Shown here: in pieces, positions 1 through 8,668 of the stretch | Numbering within the stretch: the first letter of the stretch is position 1 | Layout: each line of letters opens with the position of its first letter | DNA from: Lachnospiraceae bacterium | GTDB taxonomy: Bacteria > Bacillota > Clostridia > Lachnospirales > Lachnospiraceae | DNA length: 54,736 bases | NCBI GenBank assembly: GCA_021200995.1 | Contig: JAJQFS010000071.1 | Coordinates: 1 to 54,736, forward strand | Direction of reading: 5' to 3' | The notes under the pieces: model-generated | Database searches by the model: none | What the model saw: the letters and a program-made list of their open reading frames with translations, nothing else | What the model was told of the DNA's origin: nothing | Translations under genes and position numbers: made by a program

Positions 1-2
1 AG

Positions 3-83
3 AAGGCGTATTTGGACAAACAAAATTATAATTATTCCGGCAGGAGAAACAAAGCAGATATTGATAGACTGGTGGATCATTGA
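3..83 (+). CDS. possible 3' end of a gene cut by the window edge
   Basis: An open frame enters from the left edge and stops with TGA at 81-83; the last residues read GRRNKADIDRLVDH. The composition is protein-like and charged, and a hairpin follows about 90 bases later. Frame 1 is also open to about position 237, so the choice of frame is not certain. No family is recognised. Confidence 0.2.
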   Translation, partial: KAYLDKQNYNYSGRRNKADIDRLVDH

Positions 84-170
84 ACAAAATATGAAGAATG
101 GCTTCGATGTCACCGACTACGGCCAGGGGAAATGTCTTCGGCAGCAGCACACAGATATGCTCATCATGTC

Positions 171-210
171 AGAAAAGCAGAGCCTTCCTCATGGTTGGCT
201 CTGTTTTCTG
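171..210 (+). terminator. probable rho-independent terminator
   Basis: CAGAGCC (178-184) pairs with GGCTCTG (197-203) around a 12-base loop. An A-run lies on the 5' side and TTTT follows the 3' arm. It would end the transcript entering from the left edge. Confidence 0.5.
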
Positions 211-311
211 CTGTCCGGCGTACGCAACGGACTTTGATATCACAAATTGCGTCCTGAAACCTGAATGTGGGAAAACTTCGCAGTTTTCACAGTTTCCCGC
301 CTCTTTTCTGT

Positions 312-340
312 TTGACATCCCCTGATTCCGGTTGTAGGAT
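312..340 (+). promoter_or_regulatory. sigma-A promoter of the surface protein gene
   Basis: TTGACA at 312-317, a 17-base spacer and TAGGAT at 335-340. It lies 72 bases upstream of the preferred ATG at 412. Confidence 0.55.
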
Positions 341-411
341 ATATGCAAAGACTTTGGATTTTACGTAAACATATGATTCGGATGAAATCCCGCAAACCAG
401 GAGGTACAAAC

Positions 412-2640
412 ATGAAACTAATCAAACGATCCCTGCCGTTTCTGCTGGCGCTGTGCATGATGTTCGGCAGCTATTCTCTGACCGCGTCCGCGACTGAGAC
501 CACCACAGAGTCTGTCATCTTAAATGTGGGTGATACATACACTCTAACGACCTCTACAGACTCCGCGATTACCTATACTGATGACGGCATAGTCAGCGTA
601 ACCACGGACATCACCCTGCATGATCACGTCTCCAACACGGCATATTCTTTAGAGAGCTTCTCAGACTCGGTCAGCACTGCCACACTGAGCCAAGCCGAGT
701 TTACTCTGCAAGAGGCTGAAATAGCCGATTCCTACTACGTCTATAATGAGTATGCCAAGGTCTATCTGACCAATAACCAAATTGCAAGCACCTTCTTTTC
801 CAGTAATAAAGCAAACAGAATAGTGTTTACACCCGTGGAAAACAGTGACGGTACGGTAAGTTACCGGATCTGCAAAGGAAACGGTAATCGTTATATCATG
901 TTCTATGCCCAAGAGATGAATTTTAATTCTACAACGGATTATTAATACATCAGTGAAAGTGATGGAGGATATTACGATCTGATTCTTCTCCAGAAAAACG
1001 ATACCACAACAGATAACGATGTCCTTCCTGGCTACACCCGTGCTTCTGAGCTTACGATCGGAGGAACCTATCTGATTACCTACAAATGGAATGGCAACTA
1101 CATCGTCCTCTATCCCAAAAACGGCACCGCCAACCAGACCAAGCTGATAACCCAAGAAGTAACCATCACAGGCGTAGCAGAGGGTACTTCCACTGTCACC
1201 ATCGGCGACACCTCCTACGAAATCACCGTGATAGCTGAGGGCGCAACGGCAGTCAAACTGCATGAGGGTGCGTCCACCACTCTCACCGTGAGCGGCAGTA
1301 TAACCTCATCGAATGACAGTATTGAAACCACTGTAATCGATTCTCTTATCGGAAAGCTCAGCACAGGCGACGACCTCTCGGACGTCAGTTCCGCGCTTTA
1401 TACGTTCAAATTTGATGAAGCTAATAATGTCTGGGTCATCTCCAATATCACTTCGGATGGCAAAACTGTCTATTTGAACGTCTCCGATGGCACCAACAGA
1501 GGGTATCCGAATACCACAAGCGAACAGACTCTGACCCTGACTTATGAAAACGGCGACTATTTCACGATCAAGGGCAGCAACGGCAGATATCTGGCCTTCT
1601 GGGCCGAAGACAATGCAGCAGACGGTATTCCCTGTTTTGACGAAGGCGCCTGGGAATCGGCAAGTGCCGGCGGTGAATATGTCAAATTTTATTTCTATCG
1701 CCCCGCGGAAACTGATGAGGAAAGCAGCACTGAACTGCCCGGATGCGTCAAGCTGACTAGTACCGACGACATTGAGAGCGGAGAAAAGTACCTGATCGTC
1801 GCCTGTCTCAACGGCTCCTATTACGCCCTTTATCCTTCCACCAACACCAGTAGCAAAGCAGATCATGTGATCGAGCTTTGTTATCAGCTGGAAGTCGAAG
1901 GCGTCAGCTCCGGCAGCACCACACTGACAGTTGGCGGCAGCACCTACCAGGTTATCGTCAGCGCCCACACCTGGGATGAAGGCACAGTCACACAGACAGC
2001 TACCTGCACCGAAGAAGGCGTCATGACCTACACCTGCAGCATATGTAACAAAGAAAAGACCGAGGCCATCCCCGCCACCGGACATACCGCTGGAGAAACA
2101 GTCGTTGAAAATGAAGTTGCAGCCACCTGCACCACGGACGGCTCCTATGACAACGCGGTGTACTGCACCGTCTGCGGCGCGGAGTTAAGCCGCGAAACCG
2201 TGATCATCCCCGCCACCGGACACAGCTCCGGCAGCGAATGGCAGAGCGATGAAAGTGAGCACTGGCTGGTATGTGAGACCTGCGGCGAGGCGACAGACTT
2301 CGCGCAGCACACCTATAGCGACTGGGTCATCACCAAAGAAGCCACCGACACTGAGGACGGCACCAGAGTCAAAACCTGCACCGTCTGCGGACACACTGTA
2401 ACCGAGACCATTCCTGCCACCGGCAGCTCCACAGACGACGATACAGATGATTCATCTGACACTGTCACCGCAGCCACAACAGACACCACGTCCGCGGCTG
2501 ACAGCACTACCGCAGTATCTGCCATACCGGCTGACACTGCCGATACCGCAAATCCGGCCCTCTGGTCGCTTCTGCTCCTGACAGCCTGCGTCGGACTTGC
2601 CGCGGCAAAGCTCCGCTCGCGCAAAGCTGATCAGTCATAA
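412..2640 (+). pseudogene. cell-surface repeat protein split by an in-frame TAA
   Basis: The ATG at 412 follows GGAGG and opens a Sec signal peptide (MKLIKRS, hydrophobic core, TASA). Translation meets TAA at 943-945 after TDY. The same frame then stays open without another stop to 2640, a 743-codon span. Two homologous modules are visible: the sequence before and just after the stop matches the one at about 1380-1960 (GRYLAFWAED, SGEKYLIVA and STTLTVGGSTY are the counterparts). Four CxxC repeats with IPATG spacers follow at about 1990-2430, then an acidic Thr/Ser-rich linker and a C-terminal hydrophobic helix with a basic tail (KLRSRKADQS). The tail resembles a sortase sorting signal, but a clear LPxTG is missing. 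The protein is probably displayed on the surface; its ligand is unknown. It is either a recent nonsense pseudogene or a sequence error. Confidence 0.75.
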
Positions 2641-2660
2641 ATCAATCATAAATCGTTTTA

Positions 2661-2698
2661 GAAAATGCCCACCCGGCTGATGCCGGGCGGGCATTTTC
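2661..2698 (+). terminator. strong terminator after the surface protein
   Basis: A stem of about 16 bp (AAAATGCCC-ACCCGGC with its complement, one mismatch, loop TGAT) ends in TTTT. The A-rich 5' side also gives a T-run on the other strand, so it may serve the convergent hip locus too. Confidence 0.85.
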
Positions 2699-2797
2699 TA
2701 AAAACAGCTATATAAACCGATGTACTTTCACTGCCTGTACTGGTCTCGTTCCGCATGGCCACAATCGAAACCGTTTCAATCGTAAAAGATCACCACA

Positions 2798-3126
2798 TTA
2801 CATTCTCAGATATTTCTTCAAATCCTCGCTGACAATCTCCCTGACTTCCCCTGCAATCCGCCTTGCCTTCTTTTCATCAAACTTTACCTGCCTCGCGACC
2901 GCAAGCAAATCCTCTGTATCCGGATTGCGTCCATTTCCATTGACTGTTGTCGCATGTTCGCCGCCGACGGAATTGCTGTATGTCAGGTCATATGCCGGAG
3001 ACAGCTGCCATCTGCCGTCCTTATATAAAAAGGAAAAATTCCTGGAATGGTCGTCCCTGTTATACGTACCAGCGTTCCAACCTTACAGTTTTCCATCCAC
3101 ACATTTAATAGCTTATCGTTGCTCAT
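2798..3126 (-). pseudogene. hipA: hipA remnant with a large internal deletion
   Basis: On the minus strand an ATG at 3126, overlapping the end of hipB by 14 bases, starts MSNDKLLNVWMENCKVGTLV, the usual HipA N-terminus. After about 21 codons (to 3064) the sequence jumps, in another frame, to NRDDHSRNFSF and then SPAYDLTYS and GEHATTVNGNG, which are HipA C-terminal kinase motifs, ending at TAA 2798. About 110 codons survive of a family that usually has 400 or more. The ATP-binding and most catalytic regions are gone and the two ends are out of frame, so no active Ser/Thr kinase toxin can be made. The fusion point is close to 3061-3064. Confidence 0.85.
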
Positions 3127-3394
3127 CGATTACCTCCTGAATCGACGCGTAGCCCTTCTTTGAAAATAATGCATCGAAGTCTCCCTCGCACCCCAGTGCG
3201 AAGCCTATTTTGATGAGTGACGACAGCGAAATCTCTCCGGTTCGCTCAAAGCGTTTCAGCGAGCCGAGGCTTACGTCCGAACGCTCGCTAAGCTGCGTTT
3301 GTGTTAATTTCTTCTCCTTTCTCCGCTGACGCATTCTCATCGCAATTTCCTTATTGACATCGCCTGGAGATTTTAATAAATCGAAGTTATTCAT
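3113..3394 (-). CDS. hipB: HipB-type XRE-family antitoxin/repressor
   Basis: 93 residues with a helix-turn-helix at about 28-55 (TQTQLSERSDVSLGSLKRFE), typical of HipB. HipB proteins dimerise, repress their own operon and neutralise the HipA kinase. Here the partner hipA begins inside the end of this gene but is deleted internally, so the protein is an orphan antitoxin. A palindrome in the spacer of the probable promoter upstream (3410-3427) is the likely operator, so autoregulation may persist. Confidence 0.85.
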   Translation of the reverse strand: MNNFDLLKSPGDVNKEIAMRMRQRRKEKKLTQTQLSERSDVSLGSLKRFERTGEISLSSLIKIGFALGCEGDFDALFSKKGYASIQEVIDEQR

Positions 3395-3401
3395 AGATCA
3401 T

Positions 3402-3430
3402 ATTTTAACCCAAAACCGCTGTTTTGGCAA
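3402..3430 (-). promoter_or_regulatory. hipB promoter with palindromic operator in the spacer
   Basis: On the minus strand TTGCCA (3430-3425), a 17-base spacer and TAAAAT (3407-3402). The perfect inverted repeat CCAAAAC-CGCT-GTTTTGG (3410-3427) fills the spacer, where a bound HipB dimer would block RNA polymerase. The operator role is inferred from position and symmetry. Confidence 0.55.
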
Positions 3431-3558
3431 GTTTGGATTAATATTTTAATCATTTTTTCGATTCTATATTTTACCACAATTTTACACCTTGCCGGTTTCG
3501 GATTTTACATGGAAAGCCTGATGATAATAAGAGAACATATTTTCATTTTGGGAGGATT

Positions 3559-4359
3559 ATGAAGGATTTATTAAAGAAAAAAGGCTTTATCTGCGACATG
3601 GACGGCGTGATCTATCACGGGAACCGGCTGCTGCCGGGGGTGACGGAATTTCTGGAGTGGCTGAAGGAAAACCACAAGGAATATCTGTTTTTGACCAATT
3701 CCGGCCAGTATACGCCGAGAGAACTGCAGCAGAAGCTGGGACGTATGGGACTGGATGTGGACGAGTCCCACTTTTATACCAGTGCGCTGGCGACCGCGCA
3801 TTTTCTAAACAGTCAGGCGCCGGGATGCAGCGCTTATGTAATGGGCGAGCACGGCATCCTGAACGCGCTTTACGACGCGGGCATCACCTACAATGACGTC
3901 AACCCGGACTATGTGGTGGCGGGCGAACCGTCCGGCTACAGTCTGGAGATGATCACAAGGGCCATCCGCCTGGTACAAAACGGCGCCAAGCTGATCGGCG
4001 CCAACTACGATTTGACTGGCCCGACCGAGACGGGAATTGCCCCAGCCTGCCGCGCCCTGCTGGCTCCCATTGAGTTGGCCACCGGAAAACAGGCTTATTA
4101 CATGGGCAAGCCGAATCCGCTGATGATGCGCAGCGCCCTGAAAATGCTGGGCGTCCACTCGGAGGAATCGGTCATCATCGGCGACCGGATGGATACGGAT
4201 ATCGTGGCGGGGATTGAATCCGGCCTGGATACAGTGCTGGTACTCTCCGGTGTGACCTCGCGGGAGGAATATCTGAACTTTCCTTACCGTCCAAGATTAA
4301 TTCTGGAAGGTGTGGGAGATATTCCGGAGGCAGCCAGGCGCATGAGCGAGTCAGACTGA
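3559..4359 (+). CDS. HAD-IIA family sugar phosphatase (NagD-like)
   Basis: 266 residues, normal for the NagD/p-nitrophenylphosphatase class of HAD hydrolases. Motif I is CDMDGVIY near residues 12-19 (D13 nucleophile, D15 acid/base). Motif II is FLTNSGQ, and motifs III/IV include MGKPNP and GDRMDTDIVAG. The family removes phosphate from small sugar phosphates or nucleotides in the cytoplasm; substrate cannot be read from sequence. The start is set by GGGAGG seven bases upstream. A 31-codon membrane ORF follows in the same direction before a terminator. Confidence 0.88.
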   Translation: MKDLLKKKGFICDMDGVIYHGNRLLPGVTEFLEWLKENHKEYLFLTNSGQYTPRELQQKLGRMGLDVDESHFYTSALATAHFLNSQAPGCSAYVMGEHGILNALYDAGITYNDVNPDYVVAGEPSGYSLEMITRAIRLVQNGAKLIGANYDLTGPTETGIAPACRALLAPIELATGKQAYYMGKPNPLMMRSALKMLGVHSEESVIIGDRMDTDIVAGIESGLDTVLVLSGVTSREEYLNFPYRPRLILEGVGDIPEAARRMSESD

Positions 4360-4413
4360 ACATGGATTAAAACAGTTCGATAACAGATAAATAAGGAGGA
4401 CAACCGCACAGCA

Positions 4414-4509
4414 ATGACCATCACAAAAGAGATTATTTTCGGCGTGCTGGCCGGCGCGGCAGTGGTGTTCATCTGTCTGGTGATTTTCAAAAAAAAGAAA
4501 ATATTGTAG
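4414..4509 (+). CDS. small single-pass membrane protein, 31 residues
   Basis: The ORF begins MTITKEIIFGVLAG, continues with a hydrophobic helix and ends FKKKKIL before TAG. The positive C-terminal cluster after one transmembrane segment predicts an N-out/C-in membrane peptide. AAGGAGGA lies 13 bases upstream of the ATG, a slightly long but usable spacing. It sits between the HAD phosphatase and a terminator, so the two are probably co-transcribed. No family is recognised and function is unknown. Confidence 0.55.
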   Translation: MTITKEIIFGVLAGAAVVFICLVIFKKKKIL

Positions 4510-4541
4510 GCTGTACAGACGGGCGCTTAAAGTGGTATGAT

Positions 4542-4580
4542 AAACAGGATCGTTTTGATTGAAATCGCGATCCTGTTTTT
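4542..4580 (+). terminator. rho-independent terminator
   Basis: AAACAGGATCG (4542-4552) pairs with CGATCCTGTTT (4567-4577) and runs into a T-tract. It ends the phosphatase/small membrane protein unit. Confidence 0.85.
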
Positions 4581-4634
4581 ATCGTGGACAGTCCGTAAAG
4601 CACTTTCACCATAACTACGGCATAAGGAGAACTG

Positions 4635-5369
4635 ATGAACCACAACCGCTATCTGATCCTGGATGAAATCCGGGGACTTGCCCTCTTAAATATGATCGCT
4701 TATCACGCCTGCTGGGACTTAGTCTACATGTTCGGTCAGGACTGGGCCTGGTACAAGTCCGGAGCGGCATACATCTGGCAGCAGGGTATCTGCTGGACCT
4801 TTATCTTTCTCTCCGGCTTCTGTCTGCCGTTAGGAAAACGGAAGGTAAGGCGGGGACTCACCGTCTTTATCTGCGGATTGATCATCACGTGCGTAACGCT
4901 TCTGGTTATGTATGACGACCGCGTCATTTTTGGTGTACTGACGCTGATCGGCTCCGCCATGCTGCTGACGGCGCTCTTAGAGCCGCTGCTGAAAAAGTGT
5001 CCGCCCGTCGTGGGCTTTACAGTCAGCTTTCTGCTCTTTTTCCTGACCAAAAAAATCAACAGCGGTTATCTGGGTTTTGGCAGCTTCAAACTGCTCACGC
5101 TGCCGAAAGGGCTGTACCGGAATCTGTTCACCACCTTTTTCGGCTTTCAGGCGCCCGGATTTTATTCCACGGATTACTTTTCTCTCATTCCCTGGCTGTT
5201 TTTGTTCCTCGCGGGGTTCTATCTCCATGCCATTCTGTCAAAAAAAGATCTCCTGAGCCATCTCGCTGTTGGCCGGATCAGACCGCTGCAGGTTCTGGGG
5301 CAGCACTCTCTTCCCATTTATATGGTGCATCAGGTGATACTATACGCGGTGTTTTCGGTTATATTTTAA
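4635..5369 (+). CDS. DUF1624 / HGSNAT-like multipass membrane protein
   Basis: 244 residues with about seven hydrophobic segments. The N-terminal MNHNRYLILDEIRGLALLNM with YHACWD shortly after, and the C-terminal LGQHSLPIYMVHQ, match the heparan-alpha-glucosaminide N-acetyltransferase catalytic domain family (DUF1624). Members are thought to acylate sugars across the membrane, with a conserved His in the first helix. The acceptor here is unknown; a cell-envelope glycan is a reasonable guess. The ATG follows AAGGAGAACTG. A perfect terminator hairpin follows immediately. Confidence 0.8.
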   Translation: MNHNRYLILDEIRGLALLNMIAYHACWDLVYMFGQDWAWYKSGAAYIWQQGICWTFIFLSGFCLPLGKRKVRRGLTVFICGLIITCVTLLVMYDDRVIFGVLTLIGSAMLLTALLEPLLKKCPPVVGFTVSFLLFFLTKKINSGYLGFGSFKLLTLPKGLYRNLFTTFFGFQAPGFYSTDYFSLIPWLFLFLAGFYLHAILSKKDLLSHLAVGRIRPLQVLGQHSLPIYMVHQVILYAVFSVIF

Positions 5370-5373
5370 TGAC

Positions 5374-5423
5374 AGGGAAAATGGCCTCCTGACTTTATTT
5401 CAAGCCAGGAGGCCATTTTCCCT
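5374..5423. terminator. bidirectional terminator with perfect 18-bp stem
   Basis: An 18-base arm (5374-5391) and its perfect complement (5406-5423) flank a 14-base loop. A/T runs on both sides let it stop transcription from the DUF1624 gene and from the convergent ugp operon. Confidence 0.85.
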
Positions 5424-5475
5424 GAGAGGTTATCTGTCATTATAATGGCGAGAGTCCACGATGGAAGATATATCA

Positions 5476-6308
5476 TCAGCCGATCACGGATCTCGCGATG
5501 TCCGGGCGGTTGGTGATAATTCCGTCGCACCCCGCCTGCACCAGGGCGGCAATGTCGTCCGCGTTGTCGCAGGTGTAGGGGTTGACGCCGATGCCGCGCT
5601 TATGCATCTCCGATACCAGCTCCGGATTGTCCAGGACACTGTGATAATCCGGATGCAGGAAGTCCGGCTTATAGTCCAAGTCATCCACGAGCTGCACAAG
5701 ATCGCAGCTTTTTTCCTCGTTCACTAAAACTTTACCACATCCTTTACCGGATAGGAAGCGGCCATGGACGCGGCAAGCTCCCTGCGCATGGACTGCATTT
5801 TTTCCTGGAGGGTCAGAAGGCCGACCCGGTAGGACGACTTCTTTTTGATCTTACCCAGGAGCTTGGCGTCAAAGGAAGAAAACATCACCTGTTCCTCTTT
5901 CAAGCCGCTTTTGTCCACGATTTTTAAGATTTTGCCCACAAAGTCCACAGACTTGTCCAACGGTGACTTTAATTCCAGATTGATGATCTCCATATCCTTT
6001 AAGAGCGGCAGCAGCTCCTCTAAAGTCAGTATTTTCTCCCCCTGAAACTCTTCCCCTTTATAAGAACCGAAATCATAGCTCTTCAGCTCCTTCAGCGTCT
6101 TTAACAGGATCGCGCCCTTCCCGTCGGAAGTATTGTCAATATAATAATTGTGGTGGATCGCAATCTTGCCGTCGGCGGTCAGCTGCATGTCGGTCTCGAT
6201 ACCGTCCGCTCCCAGCTCAGGCGCCTTCAGGAAAGCCGCCTTTGTGTTTTCGGGGGCGTGGTAGGACGCGCCCCGATGTGCCATAATCAGAATTTTGTTA
6301 TTATTCAT
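5476..6308 (-). pseudogene. ugpQ: glycerophosphodiester phosphodiesterase, frameshifted
   Basis: The N-terminal part (ATG 6308, overlapping the end of ugpB by 8 bases) carries the GDPD motifs AHRGASYHAPENT and ETDMQLTADGKIAIHHN. It stops at TAG 5726-5724 after KDVVKF. The rest of the family sequence, including FLHPDYHSVLDNPELV, GIGVNPYTCDN and GCDGIITNRPD, continues in another frame to 5476. Adding one T to the TTTT run at the junction restores KFLVNEEKS, so one base appears to be missing. An intact enzyme would hydrolyse glycerophosphodiesters to sn-glycerol-3-phosphate plus an alcohol, fitting the adjacent transporter. As read, the product lacks the C-terminal quarter of the TIM barrel and is probably inactive. 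Confidence 0.8.
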
Positions 6309-7676
6309 TGAGCAATTCATTTCCTTCCTCTTCCAGTTCTGCCAGTGTTGTATCCAGATCCGCGCCGTTGATGATGATCTCGGAAGCAGCGTCATGGAAG
6401 TCCAGCTGCCACTCCGCGTAACCGGAAGCGTTCGGACGGCCGTGTGAATACTCCAGCTGCTCCGTCGCTACCTTATACTGCGGATATTCCGCGTACAGCG
6501 CCTGCATGTCCGCGTTCTCCTGCGCGCTCTTTCTGGTTGCCAGATAGCCGGTCACGATATTGGCCTCCACAGTTTCCTCCTCAGTCGCCATAAACTTGAT
6601 GAACTCCCAGACCGCCTGCTGGCGCTCCGCGGAAAGGCCGGAGAGCATGGCCATATTGCAGCCGCCCACCGCGACGCCGTAGGAGGTTCCCTTGGGAATA
6701 AAGGCACAGGTCATCTCAAAGCCCTGCTCCTGCGCGATCGCCAGATATGAGCTTAAGCTGCCGGTAGAACCGAACCAGATCGCCGCGTCCTGATTGGTCA
6801 CATCCGCGCTGCATTTATCGGACTCAGAATTGGCATAGAAGTGCAGCCACTTTTTTTCATAGAGATCCTCGATATACGCGATCATCTGTCTGCATTCGTC
6901 CGTGTCAATAGTGATCTCCGTCTCATCCTCGTTGATAGGGAAGCTGCCGAGCGTCAGCAGAAATGCCTCATAGAACCAGTAATAGCTGTACATGGTCATG
7001 CCGTATTTGCCGGTGGTCTCATACACCGCCTCGCAGGCCGCGGTCACATCATCCCAGGTGTGTACCTCATCGGCATCCACTCCGGCTTCCGCCAGCAGTG
7101 TCGCGTTCATATACATGATAGAGGTAGAACGCAGGAAAGGCAGCGCATAGTAGCTGTCATTGATGTTGCAATTATACAGCAAACCATCGTAAAAGTCACT
7201 CAGATCATAATTATCCGCCTCAATAAAGCTGTCCAGGCTCTGAACCATGCCGCCGTTTGAAAACTCGCCCACCACGCCGATCTCCAGCTCAGTCACATCA
7301 GGAGCCGTCCCTGCAATATAAGCCGCCTGCAGCTTCTGATGCAGATCCGTGTAAGCGCCCTGATACTCCGCGGTCACAGAAATTCCTTTCTCCGCGCCGA
7401 CTGTGGTATTGAAACGCTCCACAGCCGCGTCAATGTACTCCTAAATGGTGCCGGTATAGGCATACCAAAAGGTCAGGTCGATGACGTCATCGCTGCCGGT
7501 GCTCTCCGAGGAAGTCGTGCTGGAGCTTCCGGAGGATGTGGAGGAAGCTGACGTGGAGGAACTGGTGCTGCCCGCGGATGCGCTGCCGCATGCGGTCAGG
7601 AGGCTGCGGAGCAGGCCGCCACACCACCTGCCAGAATTCCTTTCATAAAGTCTCTTCTTGTCATATTGCTGAACAT
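6301..7676 (-). pseudogene. ugpB: sugar/glycerol-3-phosphate binding protein, frameshift plus amber stop
   Basis: From ATG 7676 (AAGGAG ten bases upstream) the frame gives MFSNMTRRDFMKGILAGG, a twin-arginine-like signal, then runs into TGA at 7598-7596. One base later in register the sequence continues LLTACGSAS, a lipobox, and a Ser/Thr-rich linker up to FWYAYTGTI. An amber TAG (7443-7441) replaces what is probably Gln. The remaining 373 residues form a family 1 extracellular solute-binding protein similar to UgpB (LQAAYIAGTAPDV, WEFIKFMATEEE, TGYLATRKSA). It has two independent lesions, so a secreted, anchored receptor should not be made. Position between ugpE and ugpQ supports glycerol-3-phosphate or glycerophosphodiester as ligand. 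Confidence 0.8.
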
Positions 7677-7716
7677 AGTTTCTTTTCTCCTTCTTTTCTA
7701 ATTGATTTCTATGATA

Positions 7717-7782
7717 AAGAGGCGCTTTCTTTTGCCTCTTCTATCCTGATTGCGGTTGATCAGACAGAACATTATCTGTCTG
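7717..7782 (-). other. two hairpins between ugpE and ugpB
   Basis: AAGAGGC/GCCTCTT (7717-7723 with 7734-7740) and CAGACAGA/TCTGTCTG (7761-7768 with 7775-7782) are both perfect. They lie in the 150-base gap between permease and binding protein and could act as an attenuator or mRNA processing/stability site. Confidence 0.4.
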
Positions 7783-7829
7783 TATATTCTCTGGTCTGCT
7801 TTATTTACACAGGCCTTCCAGTTTCCGCC

Positions 7830-8657
7830 TTATTTCACTCCGGTATAAGCAAACGCTTTCAATATCTGCTTCTGAGCCAGAATAAAAGCGATAATCACCG
7901 GCACCAGCATGATCAGGTTGCCTGCCATGACAATGTTGTTGGACACCAGGCCGGACTCCACCTCACGCAGCATGGTCATTCCCATGGAAAGTGTTCTCAC
8001 GGTTTCATTGGTGGTCAGAACCTTCACCCAGAAGTAATCGTTCCAGGTGCTGATGAAGGTTAAAAGCGCCAGCGTAACGATCGTGCTGCGGGCCATCGGG
8101 ATCATGATCTGAAATACAATCTTAAATTCTCCCGCTTTATCCATCCTGGCCGCCTCGATTAAGTCCTTCGGCACCTGCATGAAGTTCTGCCGCAGCATGA
8201 AAATGCCGAACGCGCTGGCCGCCTGCGGCAAAATCAGAGACCAGTAAGTGTTAATCAGCCCCATTTTGCTCAAAATCAGAAAGACCGGCAGAAACACGAG
8301 CTGGGAAGGGATCATCGTGGTAGCGAGCACCAACCCGAAGAGAAGGCCTTTTCCAACGAATTCGTAGCGGGCGAAAGCATACGCTGCCGGTACCACGGTG
8401 ACCATCTGAATGATCAACACACCAGCCGTCACAATCACACTGTTTTTGAAATAATGCAGATAATCGATGGCATTGAACGCGGTGACAAAGTTCTCAAACT
8501 GCGGTTTCAGTACGAAAAACAGGGGCGGCGTCTGCAGCGTCTGCGCCGTGGTTTCCAGGCTGGTCAGCGCCATCCAGTAAAAAGGGATGAAGAAAATCAG
8601 GAAAAGCACGGCGCTTAAGAGCCATTTTCCGATTTTCAGAATGCTTATTTTTTTCAT
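7830..8657 (-). CDS. ugpE: carbohydrate ABC transporter permease, MalG/UgpE type
   Basis: 275 residues with six predicted membrane helices and the EAA loop (EAARMDKAGEFKIVFQIMIP) that contacts the ATPase. The N-terminal helix and closing GVK are normal for the MalG/UgpE family. It forms the membrane channel with the UgpA-like protein just upstream (11-base gap). The frame is intact, unlike the binding protein gene that follows. Assignment to glycerol-3-phosphate rests on the operon order C-A-E-B-Q rather than on the permease itself. Confidence 0.85.
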   Translation of the reverse strand: MKKISILKIGKWLLSAVLFLIFFIPFYWMALTSLETTAQTLQTPPLFFVLKPQFENFVTAFNAIDYLHYFKNSVIVTAGVLIIQMVTVVPAAYAFARYEFVGKGLLFGLVLATTMIPSQLVFLPVFLILSKMGLINTYWSLILPQAASAFGIFMLRQNFMQVPKDLIEAARMDKAGEFKIVFQIMIPMARSTIVTLALLTFISTWNDYFWVKVLTTNETVRTLSMGMTMLREVESGLVSNNIVMAGNLIMLVPVIIAFILAQKQILKAFAYTGVK

Positions 8658-8668
8658 AATGAAATCTC

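Noticed and set aside
98-325. 75-codon ORF at the left end
   Set aside because: No Shine-Dalgarno, spans a terminator hairpin and a promoter, and its composition is not protein-like.
943-945. Programmed stop readthrough in the surface protein
   Set aside because: TAA in this context lacks a readthrough signal, and there is no sign of recoding elsewhere since TAA and TAG end normal genes here.
2310-2420. IPATG as a sortase motif
   Set aside because: It recurs three times as a spacer in CxxC repeats and is not next to the C-terminal hydrophobic helix.
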